The notes beneath the pieces were generated by a model. That model saw only the letters and a list, made by a program, of their open reading frames with translations, had not been told where the DNA came from and did not search any database. A stretch of DNA of 64,000 nt from Amycolatopsis antarctica. Lineage in GTDB: Bacteria; Actinomycetota; Actinomycetes; Mycobacteriales; Pseudonocardiaceae. The translations under genes were made by a program, and so were the position numbers. Shown one piece after another: positions 8,389 to 16,941 of the stretch. Positions within the stretch are counted from its first letter, which is position 1. Every line of letters starts with the position of its first letter. The stretch is from contig NZ_NKYE01000016.1 of assembly GCF_002262875.1 (NCBI RefSeq), positions 62,001 through 126,000 on the forward strand. The letters are read 5' to 3'.

Positions 8389-9915
8389 TCACTCCAGCCT
8401 GCGCTCCTGCGTCATCGGGCCTGCCATCCGCGGGCCCGCCATCCGGCGCTCCAGCCTGCCCAGCCCGGTACGCACCGGCTGCGCCAGGTACTCGCCCAGC
8501 ACCACGCCCGCGGCCAGGGCCAGACCGACCGCGACGGCCGTGATCAGGGTGCCGATCTCGCCGCCGGGGTCCACGGCGAGCTGGTACAGGCCGCGGTAGG
8601 TGGAAAGGCCCGGCAGCAGCGGCGTGATGCCGGAGACCGCGACGACCAGTGGCGTCACCTTCAGCCTGCGGGCCAGCACGCCTCCCGCGAAGCCGACCAG
8701 CGTCGCCGCGGCCGCGGAGGCCGGGATCTGCTGGATGTCGGCCAGTGTCAGCGCGCCGTACGCGACGGCGCCCAGCCCGCCCGCGGCCGCCGAGACCAGC
8801 AGCGCACGTGTCCGCGAGTACGAGGCCAGCGCGAAGGCACCGGCCGCGGCGGCACCGGCCGCGGTGACGACGAGCAGGCTGAGCGGACTCTGTTGCGGCA
8901 CCTCGGGCAACGGCGTGGTCTCCGCGTCGAACAGCACCGACACCTTCAGCGCGAGGACGACGCCGGTGATCAGCCCGGCACTCATCATCGCGACCTCCGT
9001 GGTGCGGCCGGCGGCGGTCACGTTGTAGCCGGTGATCGCGTCCTGCACCGCCGAGACGGTGGAGAGCCCGGACAACAGCACGGTGATGGCGGCGGCGACG
9101 ACGAGCGTGGGTCTCTCCACCGCGAACCAGTCGACGTTCACCGTCCACTGGGCGAGACCGGTGGCGATGAAGCCGCCGACGACCTGCTGGAAGAAGAACG
9201 GCAGCGCGTACTTGTTCAGGATCCTGCCGACCCGGTCCACGATCGCACTGATCACGAACGCGATCACCGGCGTCCAGCCGGTGCCGCCGATGATCAGGGT
9301 GATGAAACCGGCCATGGCGCCCCAGGCGAGCGTGGAGACGTAGCGCGGGTAGGGGTGCTTGGCGGTGGTGATCACCTGCAGCTCGGAGTAGGCCTCCTCG
9401 GCGCTGACCCGGCCGCGGACGATCTTGCGGACCAGCAGCTCGGTGTCGGAGAGCCGGGTGTAGTCCAGACTGCGGGAACGGACCACACGCAGGGCCGTCA
9501 CCGGCGCCATCTCGGTGCCGCGGTGGCAGCTCACGGTGATGGACGTGAAGATCACGTCCACCTCGCAGTAGGGCAGCCCGAGCGCGGAGGTGAGGGCGAG
9601 GATGGTGGCCGTGACGTCCGCGGCACCGGCACCGCTGGACATCTGCACCTCGCCGATGCGCAGGGCGAGGTCCAGGGCGAAGTGGACCGAGGTGTCGTCC
9701 GGCAGCGCCGGCCCCATCGCGGTGTCGCTCTCCACCGCGGGGAGATCACCGGTCGTCGGTGCTTCGAGGATCTGCCACGCGCGCCTGCGCGGCTCGTTGC
9801 CGCGCGGCTTCCTCTTGTGCGTCCGGTCGACGCTCTGGTCCTCGGGGGGTGCCTCCAGGATCCGCCACGCCGCTCTGCGGTTGGCCGGACCCTTTCCCCG
9901 CTGGCCGATCTTCAT
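8389..9915 (-). CDS. ThrE-type threonine/serine exporter family membrane protein
   Basis: 508 residues from ATG 9915 (GAGGAAG 11 bases upstream). After a polar N-terminal region of about 90 residues comes a soluble DUF1212-like domain (FALDLALRIGEVQMSSGAGAADV, YCEVDVIFTSITVS), then about ten membrane segments (DUF1212 C-part and DUF3815), matching Corynebacterium ThrE, which exports threonine and serine. The tail region carries a second hydrophobic half (GFAGGVLARRLKVTPLVVAVSGITPLLPG). The N-terminal extension holds a repeated motif, RRAAWRILEAPP and RRRAWQILEAPT. It is encoded 65 bases upstream of otsA and probably co-transcribed. Confidence 0.85.
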   Translation of the reverse strand: MKIGQRGKGPANRRAAWRILEAPPEDQSVDRTHKRKPRGNEPRRRAWQILEAPTTGDLPAVESDTAMGPALPDDTSVHFALDLALRIGEVQMSSGAGAADVTATILALTSALGLPYCEVDVIFTSITVSCHRGTEMAPVTALRVVRSRSLDYTRLSDTELLVRKIVRGRVSAEEAYSELQVITTAKHPYPRYVSTLAWGAMAGFITLIIGGTGWTPVIAFVISAIVDRVGRILNKYALPFFFQQVVGGFIATGLAQWTVNVDWFAVERPTLVVAAAITVLLSGLSTVSAVQDAITGYNVTAAGRTTEVAMMSAGLITGVVLALKVSVLFDAETTPLPEVPQQSPLSLLVVTAAGAAAAGAFALASYSRTRALLVSAAAGGLGAVAYGALTLADIQQIPASAAAATLVGFAGGVLARRLKVTPLVVAVSGITPLLPGLSTYRGLYQLAVDPGGEIGTLITAVAVGLALAAGVVLGEYLAQPVRTGLGRLERRMAGPRMAGPMTQERRLE

Positions 9916-10088
9916 TGAAACGTCCACTTCCTCACTCGACTCCCTGTGGACAATCGACACACGCGCTTCGACCGTTGCACGTTGCCGACAGTGGCGTCCA
10001 CCACGTCCGCCAAGATCAACGCCGAGGGGGATATGCGCCGCTCCCGCACCCCCGCCTACCATGTACGACGAGCCGTCCGGCGGCTCGC

Positions 10089-10161
10089 GCCGGTATAGCT
10101 CAGTTGGTAGAGCACTTGCCTTGTAAGCATGAGGTCAGGGGTTCGAGCCCCCTTGCCGGCT
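10089..10161 (+). tRNA. tRNA-Thr (anticodon TGT)
   Basis: 73 bases fold as a cloverleaf: acceptor GCCGGTA with TGCCGGC (one G-U), D arm GCTC/GAGC, anticodon loop CTTGTAA giving TGT, variable AGGTC, T arm AGGGG-TTCGAGC-CCCCT, discriminator T. The 3' CCA is not encoded. The anticodon stem CTTGC/GCATG has one T-T mismatch (second pair). The anticodon reads ACA/ACG-type Thr codons. Confidence 0.93.
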
Positions 10162-10221
10162 CCGTGCCCGAAAGCCCGGTCGTGGGCGTTTCGGGTTGTG
10201 ACGGTCCTGCGGGACCGTGGC

Positions 10222-10986
10222 CTAGGCCGGGTCCGCGTCCCGGGTGGCGGCGATGGCGACCGCGAGGCCGTCGAGGATCAGTTCGAGACCGAACGCGAAC
10301 TCGCGGTCGGCCGGGTCCTCCCCGGCGGGGCCGGGTTTCTCGAACAGGCCGGACGCGAAGAGGTCCGCCGCGTCGGGGAAGCGGGCGGGGTCGACGAGTT
10401 CGGTCAGTGATCGTCCGTAGTCGCGCTCGATCTGGGCCTGGTCCAGTTCGGAGTCGGCGCGGCCGTGGGCCAGTTGCTGGGTCAGCGCGGTCGACTGACG
10501 GACGTAGCCGCTGACGAGGTTCAGGACGCCGACCTTCGTGTCCCAGTCGAGGCCGCTGTCACGGAGTACGTGCAGCAGCGCGTCCATCCAGGCGATCGCG
10601 CCGGGGCCGCCGGGCGGTCCGGAGACGGGCAGGTGCACCATCCAGGGCCGCCGCTGGTAGAGCCCGCGGTGGGCGTGCGCCCACTGGCGGGTGCCCTCGC
10701 GCCAATCCCCGGCGCTGATCTCCGGGGGCGTGCCGCTGGCGAAGTCGGCCATCAGGCCGAACAGTTCGTGCTTCGAGCCGACGTGGCGGTACAGCGACAT
10801 CTTGGTGACGTCGAGTTCCTGGGCCACCTTCAGCAGCGTGACCCCGGCGAGGCCGTCCCGGTCGGCGAGGTTCACCGCGGCGTGCACGACCCGTTCGACG
10901 TCGAGCTCCGCCGGGCGTCCGAGCCGCGGCCCCGTCGGCAGCCGCCACAGGCGGGCCAGTTCGGCGGGCACCTTCTCTGCGTCCAT
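10222..10986 (-). CDS. TetR-family transcriptional regulator
   Basis: 254 residues from ATG 10986, supported by GGAAGCGG seven bases upstream (ATG 11007 has no such site). N-terminal helix-turn-helix: ELDVERVVHAAVNLADRDGLAGVTLLKVAQELDVTKMSLYRHVGSKHELFGLMAD. The C-terminal half is of the tetracycline-repressor C-domain type and should bind a small molecule. It is divergent from the DUF418 membrane protein gene at 11111 with a palindrome in the shared region, so it probably represses that gene and itself. The ligand is unknown. Confidence 0.88.
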   Translation of the reverse strand: MDAEKVPAELARLWRLPTGPRLGRPAELDVERVVHAAVNLADRDGLAGVTLLKVAQELDVTKMSLYRHVGSKHELFGLMADFASGTPPEISAGDWREGTRQWAHAHRGLYQRRPWMVHLPVSGPPGGPGAIAWMDALLHVLRDSGLDWDTKVGVLNLVSGYVRQSTALTQQLAHGRADSELDQAQIERDYGRSLTELVDPARFPDAADLFASGLFEKPGPAGEDPADREFAFGLELILDGLAVAIAATRDADPA

Positions 10987-11044
10987 CCCGGTCCGCTTCC
11001 TTCGCATGATCGACGACGTGTTCCGCCATCATCGCGCACGAGTT

Positions 11045-11061
11045 AGTATCCTATGGATAGT
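11045..11061. promoter_or_regulatory. candidate TetR operator
   Basis: The AT-rich palindrome TATCC-TAT-GGATA at 11047-11059 lies between the divergent TetR and DUF418 genes, 50-60 bases before each start. A short dyad in an otherwise GC-rich spacer is the usual site for an autoregulating TetR protein. Confidence 0.55.
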
Positions 11062-11110
11062 ATCTGTAGTACATTAAAGTTCCGAGCTTCTCGACCACTG
11101 GGGGACGACG

Positions 11111-12334
11111 ATGACGACAGACGCTCATGCCGAGGTGTCGCAGGCCAGAAGGGGCCCGGTACGCAGCGGTGAACGGGCCCTCGCGCCCGACCTTGCCCGC
11201 GGCGCGATGTTGCTGATCATCGCGCTGGCGAACAGCGCATCGGTCTTCTTCGCGACCGCGCCGGGGCTGGACCGGACACCGCACGGAGCGGAGCGCGTCT
11301 ACAACGTGTTCCTGTTCCTGTTCGTGCACGCGCGGGGTATCCCGCTGTTCGCGATCATGTTCGGCTACGGCCTCGTCCAGCTCGCGCGCAGGCAGCAGGC
11401 GGCCGGGAGCGCGCCCGCCGCCGTGCGCCGCGTGCTCGTCCGGCGCAACGCGTGGCTGCTCGTCTTCGGCCTCGTGCACGGCATCCTGCTGTTCGCCGGG
11501 GACATCCTCGGTGCCTACGGGCTCGTCGGGATCGTCTTCACGCTGGTCCTGCTGGGACGCGGGGAGCGCGTCTACCGCGTCCCGATCTTCTATCTCGGCT
11601 TCGCCGCCCTCACCGTCCTCACCCTGATCGTCGTCGTGGCGATCGGCCTGGCCACCGGCTCGCACGACCTGACCATGGTTCCGACCGACGACTCCGCGTC
11701 CATGGCGGCCGACACCTTCGGCGCCGCGCTGACCGCCAGGCTGACCGAGTGGCCGATGACCGTGCTCAGCATGCTGCCGTTCATCCTGTTCGTCTGGGTC
11801 GGTGCCTGGGCCGCGCGCAGGCGGGTGCTCGAGGAGCCGGCGAACCACCTGCGGATGCTCCGCCGCGGAGCGGTACTCGGCCTCGGTGCCGCCATCCTGG
11901 GCGGCCTGCCGATGGGCCTGCTCGGCGGCGGATTCCTGACCGCCGACACCGGCGACGGTGCGACGATCAAGTTCCTCTACGAGGCCTCCGGCTTCTTCGG
12001 CGGCATCGGGTACCTCTGCCTGTTCGGCCTGCTGGCCCACGCCCTGTCGAAGGCCATGGCGCGGCCAAGGGAGAACCTGCTCGTCGGCGCCGTCGCGGCG
12101 CTCGGCCAGCGATCGCTGAGCGGCTACCTCGTGCAGACGATCGCCTGGCTGGTGCTTGCCTCGCCGTTCATGCTCGCGCTCGGCGGTGGGACGGGCAGCA
12201 CCACCTTCCTCGCGGCCGGGGTGGCGGTCGGCGTGTGGCTGGTCAGCGTTCTCGGCGCGTACCTGATGCAGCGCCGCTCCTACCGGGGCCCTGCCGAAAC
12301 CCTGCTGCGCAGGCTCACCTACGGCCCGCGCTGA
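11111..12334 (+). CDS. DUF418 domain-containing membrane protein
   Basis: 407 residues, ATG 11111 after GGGGGACGACG. About nine membrane segments; the N-terminal part has LAPDLARGAMLLIIALANS, HARGIPLFAIMFGYGLVQLARR and LLVFGLVHGILLFAGDILGAYGLVG, and the C-terminal DUF418 region has LVGAVAALGQRSLSGYLVQTIAW. These proteins are related to acyltransferase-3/YeiB-type membrane proteins; no biochemical role is established. Divergent from a TetR gene that probably controls it. Confidence 0.85.
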   Translation: MTTDAHAEVSQARRGPVRSGERALAPDLARGAMLLIIALANSASVFFATAPGLDRTPHGAERVYNVFLFLFVHARGIPLFAIMFGYGLVQLARRQQAAGSAPAAVRRVLVRRNAWLLVFGLVHGILLFAGDILGAYGLVGIVFTLVLLGRGERVYRVPIFYLGFAALTVLTLIVVVAIGLATGSHDLTMVPTDDSASMAADTFGAALTARLTEWPMTVLSMLPFILFVWVGAWAARRRVLEEPANHLRMLRRGAVLGLGAAILGGLPMGLLGGGFLTADTGDGATIKFLYEASGFFGGIGYLCLFGLLAHALSKAMARPRENLLVGAVAALGQRSLSGYLVQTIAWLVLASPFMLALGGGTGSTTFLAAGVAVGVWLVSVLGAYLMQRRSYRGPAETLLRRLTYGPR

Positions 12335-12438
12335 CCCGCACGGCCGCCGGTCGGCGAGACGGGCCGGTGCAGGTGGGGCTCGGCACGACGGTTACCGGAA
12401 CGGTGGTCGCCTAACGGGCGGCTTCCTCCGGCACAAGG

Positions 12439-13212
12439 TCAGGCCTCGTCGAGCAGGTGGCGCAGATACCGTTCCGGCGCGGCGAGGAAATCGCGGGTCA
12501 GCCGCACCGGAAGCGCTCCGTCGTAATCGGTGCGCTCGATCGCGCCCTCGTCGCTGATCCCGTAGATGGTGGCGCCGGGCAGCGCGAGCAGGATCGGGGA
12601 ATGGGTGGCGACCACGATCTGACTGCCCTGCCCGGCGAGTTCGGCCAGGCGCGCCAGCACGGCCATGCACCCGCGTACCGACAGCGCGGCCTCGGGTTCG
12701 TCGAGCAGGTAGAGACCGTGCGGACCGAACCGATGGGTCACCAGGTCGATGAAGGACTCGCCATGTGAGCGTTCGTGCGGGGAGACGCCGCCGTAGGAGG
12801 GCAGCAGCGGACGGCCGCCCTCCTTGTCGAGGCGCTCGATCTCGGTGGCCACGTTGTAGTACGACTCGGCGCGCAGGAAGAAGCCGGTTCGCGGCTTGCG
12901 CTCGGACCAGGTAAGCAGCAACGAGTCGCCCAGCGAGGACTCGCTGGCACGGGTGGCGAAGCGGAAGTTCTGGCTGCCGCCCTCCGCATTGAAACCACAG
13001 GCCACCGCGAGTGCCTCGACGAGCGTGGACTTCCCGGTGCCGTTGTCTCCGACCAGGAACGTGACTCCCGCGTCGAGGGCGAGCCCCTCGGACCGGGCGA
13101 GGGCACGGACCACCGGCAGGGTGTACGGGTAGCGGCCGGTGGAGGCCTCCGGATTCAGCCGTACCTCTCGCAGGAAACCGCCGCCCTCACCGGCTCGTCG
13201 TGCTCGGCGCAT
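12439..13212 (-). CDS. AAA family ATPase of the RecF/ABC-like type
   Basis: 257 residues from ATG 13212 (a longer reading into 13551 is not supported). Walker A GDNGTGKSTLVEAL at about residues 49-62, and a Walker B region GLYLLDEPEAALS followed by a D-loop/H-loop type segment (IVVATHSPILLALPGATIYGI). The compact architecture matches stand-alone SMC/RecF-like ATPases (AAA_21/AAA_23), which often act in DNA repair or phage defence with a partner. No nuclease or toxin partner is adjacent, so its role is open. No membrane permease is present, so it is unlikely to be a transporter subunit. Confidence 0.8.
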   Translation of the reverse strand: MRRARRAGEGGGFLREVRLNPEASTGRYPYTLPVVRALARSEGLALDAGVTFLVGDNGTGKSTLVEALAVACGFNAEGGSQNFRFATRASESSLGDSLLLTWSERKPRTGFFLRAESYYNVATEIERLDKEGGRPLLPSYGGVSPHERSHGESFIDLVTHRFGPHGLYLLDEPEAALSVRGCMAVLARLAELAGQGSQIVVATHSPILLALPGATIYGISDEGAIERTDYDGALPVRLTRDFLAAPERYLRHLLDEA

Positions 13213-13335
13213 GCCGGCCACGGTAACCCGGACGGCGGCGCTCCCGGCCGCCATCGCCGGACCCCGCGCTGACGGTCGTGCCGACCGTCGGGTGGACTGT
13301 GGACGTCGCGACGCTCCCGTTCGGTGAGGAAACCC

Positions 13336-14073
13336 GTGATCGAACGCATCACCGAGCTGGTCGGCCGGGTTCCCGACTTCCCCGCCTTCGCCGGGGTCGA
13401 CGAACTGCTCGCCCGGATGAAGGAGATCACCGAGGCCCACCCGGATCGTGCGACGGTGCGCAGGATCGGCCGGTCCCGCCTCGGCGAGCCGCTCTGGTCG
13501 CTGACCGTCCACGGTGGACCGCGCCAGGTGCTCGTCGTCGGCGCCGTGCACCCGAACGAAGCGATCGGCGGGCTGACCGCGCTACACCTTGCCCGCACCC
13601 TCGTCGACGAGGATTCGCTGCGCGAGGACCTGGACCGCACCTGGCACATCATCCCGTGCATCGACCCGGACGGCACCCGGCTGAACGAGCCCTCGTTCGA
13701 CGGTCCGCTCACGATGGACTCCTATGGCCGCTCGTTCTACCGCCCGGCCGTCGACGAGCAGGTGGAGTGGACGTTTCCCTTCGCCTACAAGGAAGCCTTC
13801 TTCGACCGGGTGCTGCCGGAGACGGTCGCGCTGATGCGGATCATCGACGAGACGAAGCCGCTGTTGCTGTGCTCGCTGCACAACGGGGAGTACGGCGGCG
13901 TCTTCTACTACCTCAGTCGGGGCAGCGACACACTCAACGCCCGGCTCGCCGAACTTCCCGGCCTGCTGACCGAAGCCGAGGCGGAGGTACCGGCACAGAC
14001 GATCCCGATCCGGAAGCTGGTGGGCGTGCAGTTCGGTGCGATTTTCGCCACCACGGCGGATCTCACCGGATGA
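13336..14073 (+). CDS. M14-family zinc carboxypeptidase, apparently truncated at the C-terminus
   Basis: 245 residues from GTG 13336 (GAGGAAA 3-9 bases upstream; GTG 13324 is an alternative). Zinc ligands are visible: HPNEAIGG (His, Glu) and SLHNGEYGG (third His); NEPSFDGPLTMDSYGRSFYRP covers substrate-binding positions. In carboxypeptidase A the catalytic Glu lies about 74 residues after the third zinc His. Here only 63 residues follow before the stop, ending FATTADLTG, so the catalytic Glu segment is absent. No continuation is seen in the other frames before the next gene. It is either a recent 3' deletion or a non-catalytic variant. Confidence 0.75.
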   Translation: MIERITELVGRVPDFPAFAGVDELLARMKEITEAHPDRATVRRIGRSRLGEPLWSLTVHGGPRQVLVVGAVHPNEAIGGLTALHLARTLVDEDSLREDLDRTWHIIPCIDPDGTRLNEPSFDGPLTMDSYGRSFYRPAVDEQVEWTFPFAYKEAFFDRVLPETVALMRIIDETKPLLLCSLHNGEYGGVFYYLSRGSDTLNARLAELPGLLTEAEAEVPAQTIPIRKLVGVQFGAIFATTADLTG

Positions 14074-14127
14074 CCGGGTCCTGACGGCCCGCTTCGCGGA
14101 CGGTGGCCTTGCTGGCACAGTGGCCGG

Positions 14128-14745
14128 ATGGAACAGGACGACGGGCGACGCTGGCGGTATTTCGACCGGGACGGGCGGACGGTCGTCGAGGCGGAGGTAG
14201 ACGCCGGTGCCGATGTCGCCGCGTTCAGAGCGTTCACGGCAGCGCGGGCCGCGAACGTGGCGGCGGCCGTGCTGGGCCTGCTGTTCGCGTTCGGTCTCAT
14301 CATCGTGCGCAACCAGGCTCAGCCGCCCATGTGGCTGCCGGTCTTCCTGTTCGCGGCGATGGTCGCCTGCGTGCTGGGGGCGTATGTGGGCAGACGCCGG
14401 TGGCGCGCGCTGCGTGCGCGGATCGGCTTCCCCCTGCCCACGACGGTGGCGAAACTCGTGAAAGCAGGCGCGCACCGGGGCTATCGCATCTCGGTCGACA
14501 TCGCCGCCGACGCGAGCAAGGGACCGTGGCTGCGTCGCCGGAAACTCAAGCAGGGCGCGGAAAACCACCACACGCAGATGCTGGGCTCACTGGAGCGCGC
14601 CGAGCGGGCGGCCCGGCGGGGCGACGCGACCGGACGAAGCACCCATCTCGAGCGGGCTGCCAAGCACGCCAGGGAACTGGAAGAGGGTGCCCGGATCCTG
14701 GCGGGTGTCGCGGGGGACGTGAAACGGCACCCCGGGCGGGGCTGA
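14128..14745 (+). CDS. membrane protein of unknown function
   Basis: 205 residues. A soluble N-terminus (residues 1-40), two membrane helices forming a hairpin (about residues 43-65, AANVAAAVLGLLFAFGLIIV, and 70-90, LPVFLFAAMVACVLGAYV), then a basic cytosolic domain with a long charged helix (SLERAERAARRGDATGR and HLERAAKHARELEEGA) that could form a coiled coil. I do not recognise the family. It starts 54 bases after the truncated M14 gene. Confidence 0.6.
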   Translation: MEQDDGRRWRYFDRDGRTVVEAEVDAGADVAAFRAFTAARAANVAAAVLGLLFAFGLIIVRNQAQPPMWLPVFLFAAMVACVLGAYVGRRRWRALRARIGFPLPTTVAKLVKAGAHRGYRISVDIAADASKGPWLRRRKLKQGAENHHTQMLGSLERAERAARRGDATGRSTHLERAAKHARELEEGARILAGVAGDVKRHPGRG

Positions 14746-14775
14746 TCGTCGGTCGCGCCGATTCGAGCGGGTGCG

Positions 14776-14838
14776 TCAGAAAATGTTGACGTCGCCGATG
14801 GAAATGATCAGGTTGATGATCGACTGCATGTAGTTCAC
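14776..14838 (-). CDS. candidate 20-residue hydrophobic peptide
   Basis: GTG 14838 to TGA 14776, 20 codons: MNYMQSIINL then IISIGDVNIF. A textbook ribosome binding site (GTGAGGAAACACC, GAGGA six bases before GTG) supports translation. The peptide is Ile-rich with one charged side chain, reminiscent in size of phenol-soluble modulins or type I toxins, but no homology is claimed. It lies 121 bases downstream of the 14960-15490 gene on the same strand. Confidence 0.45.
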   Translation of the reverse strand: MNYMQSIINLIISIGDVNIF

Positions 14839-14959
14839 GGTGTTTCCTCACTGTCGTGCGATTGACTCGTGCCGGTGATTCGGCGCCGGAGCGCGGAACG
14901 ATTGGTGTTCCGGCCCGGTGTGTCCCGCCGTACGCCGGTCGGCGGCCTGCCCGGGCGAG

Positions 14960-15490
14960 CTACTCGGGAAGGGTGAACAGCGCGCCCTGATCGACGTCGA
15001 CGGTCTTTCGGGCGCGCCGGGGTGCGTGCGGTTTCGGCGACGGCGGCGTTGGCCGCTCGTTCGCGGCCGGCTCGGTAGCCGGTGCCGAATCGCACCAGAA
15101 CTGCAGGGCCTCGACGGTCGCCATCGCCGCCGACCGCTGCTCGGCGTGCTCGTGCGGGATGCCCGCGGCCTCCGCGTGCGCGTCCAGCAGCAACTGGCCG
15201 CGGTCCGCCGGAGCCAGCCAGCCGCTGTCCTGCCAGGTCCTGACCCGCCGCTCGGCGCCGGCCACCAGCTCCGCGAGCAGCTCCAGTTCCTCTTCGGTGA
15301 ACTCGTCGAGTTCCAACTCGCTGTCGCTGGCCCCGGCCGCGTAACTCGCTGCCGCCGTGCTGCCGCCGCTGTACGTCGCCGCCGCGTGGTCCTGCCGCCG
15401 GGCGGCCAGCTCCCGTTCGCACCACGCCCCGATCGCGGCGTGGACCCGTACCCGCAGATCGTCGGTCAGGGTGGGCGCGGAGCCGGTCAC
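14960..15490 (-). CDS. hypothetical protein downstream of ligD
   Basis: 176 residues from GTG 15490, behind GGGAGACCCATC. No signal peptide or membrane segment. An acidic helical middle (ELELDEFTEEELELLAELV) is flanked by an Ala/Ser/Gly stretch (TYSGGSTAAASYAAGASD) and a basic Pro-rich region before the end VDVDQGALFTLPE. The final GALF-TLP resembles short peptide ligands of the DNA sliding clamp, though it is not a canonical QxxLxLF site. I do not recognise a family. Same strand as ligD and ku, 164 bases downstream of ligD. Confidence 0.6.
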   Translation of the reverse strand: MTGSAPTLTDDLRVRVHAAIGAWCERELAARRQDHAAATYSGGSTAAASYAAGASDSELELDEFTEEELELLAELVAGAERRVRTWQDSGWLAPADRGQLLLDAHAEAAGIPHEHAEQRSAAMATVEALQFWCDSAPATEPAANERPTPPSPKPHAPRRARKTVDVDQGALFTLPE

Positions 15491-15654
15491 GATGGGTCTC
15501 CCTCGCGGTCGGCGGTGGACTGCTGTGCGGCGTGCCCAGATCGTGTATCGCGAACGGTGCCGATGTCCAGCGACACCGGCGGCGCGCCGCCCATCGGGTA
15601 ACGGCTCCGGATCGTCGCACGGCCGTACCGCGCGGACGGCTCGGCCGCGCGGCG

Positions 15655-16566
15655 TCAGCCCGGGAGGGGGCGGTGATTCCGGCGGACGTCGAACAGATCC
15701 CCGTCCCGGTCGAGCCGATCCCGGACGTCGTCGCTGGTGAACCGGAGGTCCCCGGCCTCCTCGCAGGCGCGGACCTCCGGCCAGCGCAGCGGGGCCGAGA
15801 CGGTGGGCAGCGGGCGTGCCCGCAGCGAGTAGGGCGCGACAGTGGTCTTCTTCGGATTGTTCTGGCTCCAGTCCACGAAGACCTTGCCCTTGCGCGCGGC
15901 CTTGGCCATCACCGACAGCGCCAGGTCCGGGTACTCGTGTGCCAGGCGCTGCGCGATGTCCTTGGCGTAGGCGGACGTACGGTCCGCCGAACCGACCCGC
16001 ACCGGAACGTAGAGCTGCATCCCCTTGGAACCACTCGTTTTCGGATATGCGGTCAGCCCGTCGGCCTCGACCAGTTCCCGGATCAGCTCGGCCACCCGGC
16101 AGCACTCGACGATGTCCGCGGGCTCGCCCGGATCGAGGTCGAAGACGAGCAGGTCCGGTTCGCGCTTGCCGCCGCGCGGTCCTACCGTCCACTGTGGAAT
16201 GTGCAGTTCCAGCGCGGCCAGGTTCGCCGCCCACACCAGGGTCGGCAGGTCGTCGATCATCACGTAGTCGGCGTGTGGGGCCCCGGTGGAGCTGCCTGGA
16301 GTGGCGATACGGACCGTACGCACCCAGTCGGGGCTGTGCCGGGACACGTTCTTCTCGTAGAACGACTGGCCCGTGACACCGTCCGGGTACCGCCGCAGGG
16401 TGACCGGGCGGTCCCGTAGATGCGGCAGGATGGTCTCGGCGACCGCCACGTAGTAGTCGATAACGTCCCGTTTGCCGAAATCCGCTTCCGGGTACAGCAC
16501 TTTGTCCAGATTGGACAGACGTAGCTGCCTGCCCTCCACCCGGACCAGTGGCGACTCGACGCTCAT
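15655..16566 (-). CDS. ligD: LigD polymerase/primase domain protein for non-homologous end joining
   Basis: 303 residues, ATG 16566. An archaeo-eukaryotic-primase-type polymerase domain: SNLDKVLYPEADFGKRDVIDYY, EKNVSRHSPDWV, DLLVFDLDPGEPAD (metal-binding Asp pair), KTSGSKGMQLYVPV and VFVDWSQNNPKKTTVAPYSLRARPLPTVSAPLRW. It adds nucleotides, preferentially ribonucleotides, at double-strand break ends held by Ku. It is stand-alone: no nuclease or ATP-ligase domain is fused, so the ligase must be encoded elsewhere. It sits with ku and a Cys-rich mini-protein on one strand. Confidence 0.93.
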   Translation of the reverse strand: MSVESPLVRVEGRQLRLSNLDKVLYPEADFGKRDVIDYYVAVAETILPHLRDRPVTLRRYPDGVTGQSFYEKNVSRHSPDWVRTVRIATPGSSTGAPHADYVMIDDLPTLVWAANLAALELHIPQWTVGPRGGKREPDLLVFDLDPGEPADIVECCRVAELIRELVEADGLTAYPKTSGSKGMQLYVPVRVGSADRTSAYAKDIAQRLAHEYPDLALSVMAKAARKGKVFVDWSQNNPKKTTVAPYSLRARPLPTVSAPLRWPEVRACEEAGDLRFTSDDVRDRLDRDGDLFDVRRNHRPLPG

Positions 16567-16582
16567 CGCCCGCCGCCCCGGG

Positions 16583-16786
16583 TCAGGACGCGCGCCGCAG
16601 CGCTTCCAGTGGGGCGAGCGCGCAGACGCAGCCGCCGGTCATCGCCTCGCAGTCGATCACCAGCGTGTGCCGTGGCCGGTCGGTGTCGGTGCACCCGGCC
16701 TCGGTGCATTCCGCCAGGCCGTCCGAGTGGGTCACCAGGGTGCCGTGGCAGTGGTCGAGGCCGGTCGCGCAGTTCGTGCAGTCCAT
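16583..16786 (-). CDS. small cysteine-rich protein between ku and ligD
   Basis: 67 residues from ATG 16786 (GGAGGGCG upstream). Eight Cys in MDCTNCATGLDHC, AECTEAGC, VIDCEAMTGGCVC plus two His suggest one or two zinc sites of the ribbon type. It ends 17 bases before ligD starts, so it is translated with the end-joining genes. No established function; a DNA-end or redox role is only inference. Confidence 0.6.
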   Translation of the reverse strand: MDCTNCATGLDHCHGTLVTHSDGLAECTEAGCTDTDRPRHTLVIDCEAMTGGCVCALAPLEALRRAS

Positions 16787-16941
16787 GGTTCTGCTCGCCC
16801 TCCTGGTGCTCGGGTCGGGTACGGGCGGCCGGGCCAGGGCCCTGGCCGACACCGACCCTGCCTTGGTACCACCGGGGGCCGACAGGACGCGGCACGAGCG
16901 CGGCGTGTCGGGCCCGCTGGGCCCGGACGCCGGACGCGCGG

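Noticed and set aside
10089..10161. tRNA used as an attachment site for an integrated element
   Set aside because: No integrase and no repeated tRNA 3' end seen in the window.
12439..13212. ABC transporter ATPase
   Set aside because: No permease nearby, and the Walker B/D-loop layout matches RecF/SMC-type AAA ATPases better.
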